DNA of 20,777 bases, from assembly GCA_020629815.1 (NCBI GenBank), contig JAHDCN010000006.1, positions 1 through 20,777 of the forward strand, read 5' to 3'. The position numbers were made by a program, and so were the translations under genes. Shown one piece after another: positions 9,001 through 18,000 of this stretch (its first letter is position 1; every line of letters starts with the position of its first letter). The notes under the pieces were generated by a model, which saw only the letters and a list, made by a program, of their open reading frames with translations, ran no database searches and was not told where the DNA came from. The stretch comes from Verrucomicrobiota bacterium. Its GTDB lineage: Bacteria > Verrucomicrobiota > Verrucomicrobiia > Verrucomicrobiales > DEV007.

Positions 9001-12000
9001 ATCGATAAACGAATTCTGGGCTCCAGCCATGAAGCAACGGGCGTGTTCAATGTGTTCGCCGAAGATCATGGATTGATTGGCGTGGAGAACTATACCTTAA
9101 GCAATACTCAGGATTTTAACCTGAATGAGGATGGTATTGTTCCTGGAAGTGTAGATATCAATTTCCCTGATGCGGAGAACTATACCGTGATCCTGGGGGA
9201 CGGCCGTCAGGCTACTGCCAATGTAGAGGCGGCTTACAATATCGTCGATGACGGTGAAGGGCACCTGATCAACACTGTTCGTAATGTGGGATTCGGTGGT
9301 TCGCATTTGGTAAACGGAAATACCAATGATACCGGTTTGCCTGTTTTTGGCAGCAACGTTTGGGGCGGTGCAGGTGGTCACATCAATATTGTTCCCGGTA
9401 CATTCGAAGTTGTACATACCGACCGGATAGACGATCCATTTACCAATACCACCCGGAATGTGACCAGCTACGAGGAGGTGATTGTTGATTCAGCCACAGG
9501 AATTGCCAATCCGGGAGCAACCGCTGATGATCTGACTACAACTGAAGGTATCATCCTGAAGCATGTGGATCGGGAAATTTATGGAGTGCCATTTGGTGGA
9601 TACGGTATCCGTGGGCAGAACACAGGGATTATCGATGATTTTAATTCTCTGACGCCCCCGGGCAGCGATCCGTTTCGTCAGGGGTTCTATGATCAGTCGA
9701 TCAGTACTTTTTACCTGGATAGCCATCTGGAACCGGGATCGATTACGCTGGACGTAAACATTGCCGGCGTTCAGATGACACTCACTGATGTGCCTGCTTT
9801 AACGGCATCCGGTGCTGCAGGAACAGGCACGAGTTTCAACACCGGAACCGGGGTTCTGGTTGATGGCAGTAGCAATGTGATTGCCAATATTGACTATGAA
9901 ACTGGTGAAGTGGTTTTCGTACAAGCCAACGCGCCTCTCAATGAAGTGATTGCATCCTATACATCCTATTACGGCACGGTTGACTACGAAGATGGTTCAC
10001 TGGATTTGCCGGATGATGCGAATTTCCTCAGTAATAACTCTTTCAACGGAAGTGACTCCAATAATCCTGATTTCACGGGATCCTTCACATTCAGTAATCG
10101 TTTCAACCATGGTCTGGCCGATATTACCTATGACCGCGTTGTGGGAACGGTGGATTATGATGCAGGCGAGATTTCGATTGTTCAAGACTTCAACAATCAC
10201 AACCATCGTGTGACTGGTACGCTGGAACATTACGAAGCGGAAATCGATTACCAATTTACTGATGGTGTCGGTAGTGACGAAATTGCCAATGCTGGAAATC
10301 CTGACCGATCCTACGATGTCGCTGTAGGAGAGGAAGTGATTTACGGTATTGTAGTCACCATTCCTGAGGGCACGACGGAAGAGCTGACGATAACCGATTA
10401 CCTACCCGAGGGCTTGGAGTTGCTCGATATTGAGATCGTGACGCAAGCGGATCAGAGCGAGGGCATGCTGGAAACTGATTTCGCCCTCGATGGGAATATG
10501 CCTCCCTTCAATTTGGTGGTTGGCAACCAGGTGATTGCTCAGCGGGATATTCAGTGGACCCACGCGAACGACGAACTTGGCGATGATGATCCGTTCAATT
10601 TCCCGAATGATCATGGCTATTCCGCCGGTCCGGACGAGCCTTATGGTGTCTTTGGCGGACAGGATATTCAAATCCGGTTCATGGATGGTTTTGTGAATGC
10701 TCACGACCCAATCCAGGATGATTCGGATAATGACGCAACAGATCCGATCGACAGTGCGCAGAACAACACCTTTATGCTACGTCTGGTGACGCGGGTCTTG
10801 AATGCGGAGGATTATGATCCGACTGCTAACGCAGTGGACCCGGCGGATTCAGGAGTCGATGATCTTGATACCGAGACTGTGGTCACTGCGGAAACCGAAC
10901 TGGTTAATACTACCGGAACTTCCTTCGGCCAGGAAACCGGTTCGCCGACCGGGAACTTCAATGGCGCTCTACTGACAAATACCGCCGACGCGACTTACAC
11001 CACCGGTCAGGGCATAGATGTGGTTCTGGAAACGGAAGACGTGAACATTGAGATCGTCGAGCCGGACCTGAACGTTGAGAAAGTCATTCTTGGCGCTGAC
11101 GAAGTCGGAACGCTGAGTAATTTTCCCGGAGGGATCGATTACGAAGTGAATCGCGGCCAGCCGGTCACCTACCAGGTTACGGTTGAGCATACCGAGCAAA
11201 GTAATGCGGATGCCTACAATGTGAATATTCACGACGTCATGCTGGCGACCGATTTTGCCAGCCCGACTCTTTCGGAAACACTCGAACTGGTCAGCTTTAC
11301 GATTCAGTCTTCCGGTGATTCTTTCAATGGGGGCGCACCTTTGACCTTGTTTACCGGTGGCGCTTTTTCTGCCGCTCCGACGATTGCTACGAATAGCTCC
11401 TACAATCTTCCAGAGCTGTTCAGCCTCGATAGCAACGGTGATATCGTCCCTTTCAATTTTGCTGATTTCCAGACCGGACTGAACTTCGATGCCAACACGG
11501 CAACTTCTCATGATCTGGAGGGGACCAGCTATGGTAACAATGGGGAAGCATCATTTAATCTGAACTTTGCCCATCTGCCTCTGGATGAGGATTTGGTGAT
11601 TACCTACACGGTGAATGTTCTGGATGAATCGTTGATCAACAACAACGACAGCGATTCCGATGCGGAGCAAAACGATGTCGAAAACCGGGTGGATATCACT
11701 TGGTACAGTCTCCCGGATCGGGGTGATACCATTAATGATCCGTTCGGAAATACCGACCAGGGTTCCAACCCTGAAGTTCGCGAATATACCGACAGCGATG
11801 CGGTCGCGATGGAGATCGTCGGACCGGATGTGGACCTGGCAATTGTGAAGGGTGTCGTTTCTGTTAATCCGGCGAGCGGAGCTCCTCAGACCTTTACTCA
11901 GGACGGGACGGCTAACAATGATTCCGACGACGACGGCAATTTTGATGATGATTCGTTTGTCGCAATAGTGGACGAATCTGCAGCGGGTGTGACTGCCGGC

Positions 12001-15000
12001 TTGAATAATACAACCGGACTGCCTGCGACGATCACGAGTGAATGGCTCCACCCTGAGATGAACGCCACCACGCCGAACATGGCGTGGAACGCGCAGCTGG
12101 ATCGCGATCTGCTGACTGAAAATGGCGGAGTCGATGCCGGCGATGTGGTGACCTATGCGATTATCGTGGAAAACCAGGGAACGTCGGAGGCATTCGATAT
12201 CACCCTGACGGATGTGCTTTCTCTGATTAATACCAGTGGTGATACCTCACTGGGTAGTGTGGCAAATGTTCAGGTTCGCCTCGGCGACGGGACTCCGATT
12301 GCAGCAGCGGATTTTTCTCAGACTACTGTTGATGCGGACGGGGACACAGATCTGGACGATCTCCAGTGGACCTTTACCGGAGAGGTTCTTCAGGCAGGAC
12401 GCGATCAGGAGAATCTGGCGCTTAATAACACGACCGGTTCGAACATTCTCGTGATCACCTACGAGATGACGATTGGAAACAACTTCCAGGCTCTGGATGA
12501 AGTCTCCAATGCGGCAACCATTACGGAATACTATTCTCAGGATGACACCAATCCGGGCCGTGCTAATGAAGCGGATCCGGACAATGATCCTCTTCTGAGT
12601 GATCAGGCCATTGTCGAAGGGCGAACCATTTCGGTAGATAAACAATTGTTCACCACCAGCCTGGAGCATACGGGTGAAGAGTTCACGGAGTCAGTTGCGT
12701 TTACAGATCCGGCTGCGACGACTCTCGAAGGTTCGGTGATTGATTTGTCATCACTGGCCAACTTCCCGGAGAATGCAGCTTTGGAAGTCGGATCGGTGAC
12801 TGTGGATTTGAATGGCACTGTCTTTACCGAAATTGGTACGGGTGCATTGATTCAGACAGGGATTGCTGAGCCCGGACCGATTGCTTTTGATGCGGCGGCC
12901 GGAACGATTACTCTGACAGCAGATGATATTGTTGCAGGTGCATTGGAACTGGATACCGGCAGCTTTACCTTCGACAACGGAACGATTAAAGACAGCTCGG
13001 GAACGATTGTTGGTTCCTACGTGAATACCGCAGATGATGTGACCACGGTGAATCTCGTTCCGGGGTCTTTTGCGTCCGTAACATCGGCGACCTACGACCG
13101 CGAGATTGCGGATATCAATTACAACGATGGGCTGATTACCTTCACTGAGGATGTAGCTGATGCACCGAGTGTGGGCTACACGCCTTCGGTGTCATTTACC
13201 CGCACCTTTGGTGACGCAGGCACAACCGACCTGACTCCAGGTGAAACGGTCTACTACGACATCCTGGTAACGATGCCGGAAGGTGTGGTCGGAACAGCGG
13301 TGAACGGATTGCTGATTACTGATCATTTGCCGGATGGACTGGAAGTGATGGGGCTGGAAATTGTTACCGACCCTGCCAGCTCGACCGACAAAGCCACGCA
13401 ACTGGCCAATGGAGAATCCGACCTGTTGACGGCTGCATTCGGTGCGACTGCTCCGACTTTTCAATCGGTGAATGGAAATGCGGCTGCCGGAAGTAGCGTA
13501 GATCTCAGCGGTGCGCCAATTAGTGGCGAAGATGTAGTGATGGACCTGGGCATTGTTTCCAATGGGTCCGACGACATTGTAAATGACACCTTTGTGGTTC
13601 GGGTGGAAGCTCGTGTCCTCAATGGGTTGAATTACAATCCGTTCGCCAATGGCAGTGATCCAGCAGCCTCCGGAACCTCGGATCTCGATGCAGCTGAGCC
13701 GGTAGCCACCAATGGCGCGGCTCTTGGTTCGGAAACGGGATCGCCTACCGGAAACCTGGAGGCGGCGATTCTTACCAACACCGCTTCGGCGTCTTTCGTC
13801 GATGGTCAGGGCGAGACCCAGACTCTCACCAGCGGTCAGGTCAATATTGAGATCGTCAATCCGGATTTGATTGTCGATAAAGTGATCACTTCTGGAAACC
13901 TGGCGGCTCCGGGGATGGATGCGACCTATGAGATTCGCGTTTCACACAGTGATCTCAGTACGGGGGATGCCTTTGATTTGATCATTGATGATGCCCTGGA
14001 GATGGCGGCAGGTCGCACCAGTGCGCACGCCTATATGCATACCATTTCTGTTTTGAAAGATGGTGTCGCATTGAGCAGTCCAGCCGACTTCACAGATACC
14101 AGTGACATCGGACCCGGAGGTGCGAATACGATTTCTTTGGAAGGCTTCGATCTGGCTCTGGGTGAAGAACTGGTGATCAGTTACAGCGTTCGGGTGGTTG
14201 ATCCTACCGGCGGAGTGCTGGAAACGGATAACATTGCGAATGGAGATCCGGCCGAGCCTTTGAGCTTTACCGGCGAAGACGGCGTTTCTGACTACCAACC
14301 GGATATTCCAACCTCGTATGAACTGGAAGATACGATTGTGGTTACCAAAGGTTACGAAGAGACCTTTGACTGGACCTACAACGGAACCAACATCAATTTC
14401 GCCAACCCGTCTTTTGTGGGAGCTGAGACAATCACCATAACGGCGACCGATGGAACCAGCACAACCATTAGCGGAGTGGACAGCCAGTCGAGCTATGCCT
14501 ACGCCGTTCCGGCTGGAGAAGATATCGCTTCGATTACCGTCGATCACTCCCTGGAGCGCGATACCGATTGGACCTTTGATAAGGATACTGACACCGTTAC
14601 TTTTATCGACTTTGAATTCGATGGTGGGGAGTCGATTGCTGCGACCTCGATTAGTACCGATGCCGATATTCTAAACGAAGCGGAAGTTACTTACTACAAT
14701 ATCGAAGACGGGGAGAATAACCCGGAAGTTCGTGAGTATCAGAAGTCGGATATTGAAGGCCTGGAAGTCATTGATCCCGACCTGGATGTCAATCTGGTCA
14801 AGAGCGTCCTCAGCGTGTCCCGTGCGGATACTTCGGCTAATGATCCGGATACATTTACCGCTGACGTCAGTCGTGATAGCACAACGGAAGACCTGACTTT
14901 TGCGACCAGCGTTGATCCCGATACAGGCGAAGATATTTACTCTATTACCCGAGCAACAGGGGATTTTGGAACCGACGACTATTCGGCAGGGGATACCATC

Positions 15001-18000
15001 ACGATAGCCGGTACGGCATCCAATGACCGTGTCTATACCATCGTCAGCGTCGATGGCGCGACGATCACAGTGGAAGAAGTCATTACAGTGGAGGGGCCGG
15101 TTTCCTCTCAGTTTGCTGCGGGTGATGATACCGTGAACGATACCTACACGGCGGGGATGACGGTTACATCCGAGATGTTGCACAACGAGTCAGACCCGAC
15201 TGATGCCAATATTTGGCGTGATGCTTTTGACCGGGATCTGTCCGCTCTCAACGGGGGAGTCTACAATGGCGACACCGTGACCTTTGGTCTGTTCGTAGAA
15301 AATGCCGGTGACGATGAAGTGTTTGAAATCAACGTGACTGATACCTGGACCGTCGGCGCCAACGATCTCGATGCTGACGCGGAAGGAGCCGGGGAGATCG
15401 ATCTCGCTTCAGTAAGAGTTTACCTTGGTGACGGAACCGAAGTGGATGCAGCGAATTATACCGTTAGCGGTAGCCTGTCGGGTGGAGATTTTGCGGTGAA
15501 GTTCACTGACTTTTCTTTGGCCAGCGGAACCGATAATGAGGACGGCACCAATATTGCAATCATCACCTACGACGTCGTGGTTCGAAACGACATTGAAGAC
15601 GTCCTGTATGATCGCGAGACTAATACCGCTGAAGTGGATTTCTACACGGCGGAAGATGACTCGATCACGAATTTCGCACCGGAAGATCCAGATGGCTTGC
15701 TCACCGATATCGCCTATGTCGAGACTCGGGGTGCAATTGCAGAAATCGAAAAACGGATTTTTGAGACGAGTGAGCCTCATACAGGCAGCGAGCAGCACAA
15801 TCTGCCTGGGCAGGATGTGGAGGTGACGATTCCTGCGAGTGAGAATCTGATCCTGATCGATGATGATTTTTCCACCTTTGGATTTTACGGAGGTGGATCA
15901 CAACTGAGAAATGCGGTCGAACCCGGAACCGAAGGCTTTTGGATCGGCAACGGCAATTGGCGGAATAGCAATGCAATAACTGTTCTGAACCCCAGCTTTG
16001 AAGCGGATGGCTTGGGCAATAATCAACAAGATTCTGATATTGATGATTGGAATGACCCGAATAGTGGATCGCCTGGTCAGACGTCCAATGCCTGGGATCC
16101 TCCTAACTGGCAAATTACACCACGTCATGGCAGTAATGTTGCCTTTTCCCGCATAGACCCAATCAATCAGACGATCGCAGACCCGAATGGTACGATTCAG
16201 GCCGGGCGGAGCTATACCCTTACCGTTGAGGTCTGGGATTCGAGTGCGCACGTTACGAACGGATATGATATCGAACTCCGTGCCTTTGATTCCGGAAGTG
16301 GGACGTTCACGGTTTTGGATGCGGTGGATGAAGTTAGTGATCCTGTTCCGGTAGCGACATCAAATGGCGGAGCCTACACGACTGTTACTCTGACTTTTGA
16401 CGCTGATTCCAATCCTGCTTTGATTGGTCAGCAACTCGATATCAATCTTGTTGGCGGAGGCGTAAGTCCGAATCTGGTTGCCTTTGACAACGTTCGTCTT
16501 TCGTACACTGATCCTAATGGTTTCCTGACTCACCCGAATGGCGGTGCAGGTGCAGCTGTCGATGGTGCTATTGGTAAACTGATTGATGTAACTGGTGTCT
16601 CTGATTCCTCATTGCAGAACCTGCAGATTAGCTTGGACCATTTGGCAGGTGACGAACGGGAAGATTTTCGAATCCACGTGTGGGGCTATGTAGACAATGG
16701 TGCGGGAAGTTTGGGGAATGGAACCCTGAATACTGGCGCTCAGGGCGGAAACTCCTGGGAGTCATCCGGTGCGGGCTGGGATCAATACAACTTAATTGGT
16801 GACTGGAATGCCAATCCCAATGTTGGCGCCGCAGTAAGTGCCCAGTTGGTCACTGCAACCGACGCAGGTTGGGTGACTTCGACTTTCGATATCGATCTCA
16901 CGAATTTGGCACCGTTGCCTCCACAGCACGCCGGGCAGCCACCAGCTCCATCTGACTTATCGGGCTACGATTACATTGTGGTCGGCATTGCTCGAAATGG
17001 GACAGGATCCAGTCTTTCCATCGATAACGTTCTCCTGGAAGCAATCGGCGAGGGAGAACAGACAATTACCGTTCCCGGAGCCACTGACGACTTCGTCGAT
17101 TTGGTTGTTGGAGAAACGGTCACGTATGACCTTGAAGTTACCTTCGAAGAAGGAACCTGGAACAACGTAGTAGTCGAAGATCTGTTACCGGAAGGTCTGG
17201 AATACGTAACCGGGTCCGCTGTGATTGCAGCGAACGATGCCGGCATTACATCTGACACAGAGAATCTCGCAGTAGGGGAGTCTCTGGTTCCTGCGATTGA
17301 CGAGCAGACCCTTACCTTTGATTTGGGGCAGGTCGTAAATCCGGGCAATACGGTTGGAGCTACCGACAGCTTTACCATTCGTCTGACCGCTCTGGTGAAG
17401 GATGTGGACAGCAATGTGGACGGAGTGGTGAAAATCAACAACGCGACCCTCACGGCTCTCGCTGATGTCGCACCAAGTGCGAACTATACCGTTAACGATG
17501 ACGACGATGCTTCGATTGATATCGTTGATCCTGAGTTGGAGTTAAGAAAGTTTGTAACGAACGACAGCGGTGCCCTGAGTGATAATCAGGATAGCACGGG
17601 AGCCTACGCCGTTCCTGAAGGCGATGCCGGAGATACGTTTACCAATACAGTTGTAGTCGATCACAATGATGCGGAGTCAAGTTTTGATCGGAGCACTCAA
17701 ACCTTTTCAACAACGGCTGACTATTCGCTACACGATTCGGAAAGGGCTGACTCAACTGCAGATGCATTTGATCTGACAATTGTCGATACCGTTTCCGATA
17801 CCAGACTTGACTATAAAGAAGGGACTCTGGTTGTGGTGAGGCACAATGCCGATGGTTCGACAACAACTCTCACTGCTGATACTGATGGGACAGTCACAGC
17901 CGATGAGTATGTGCTTCGGGAAGGTGCTGACACTACGGCTGGTGAGGGCTTTGAAATTGATCTGGCTGCTTTGGAATTGGAGCAGGGATTGGTCATTACT

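Larger units (their letters stand above)
6817..11820 (+). repeat. Super-repeat 1 (modules X1-Y1-Z1) within the giant protein
   Basis: Protein-level repeat, residues 1316-2983. X1 opens with GPELNIRKGI (6817), has SAFLHGVDTITN then GDVATFGIFVENVGGG (7057) and DVVITD (to 7131), and ends with TGSNVLVITYDLEL (8821) and LTNEVALESY. Y1 opens with RDVEIDKRILGSSHEATG (8989), has VGEEVIYGIVVTIPEG then LTITDYLPEGLE (10324-10422), and ends with ETGSPTGNFNGALLTNTADA (10933-10992). Z1 opens with VEPDLNVEKVI (11056), has VTYQVTVEHTEQSNADAYN, and ends with ENRVDITWYSLPDRGD and EVREYTDSDAVAMEIV. It is the longest cycle because short 'IDY' modules are inserted in both X1 and Y1. DNA identity to the other cycles is low, so the duplication is old. 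Confidence 0.8.
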
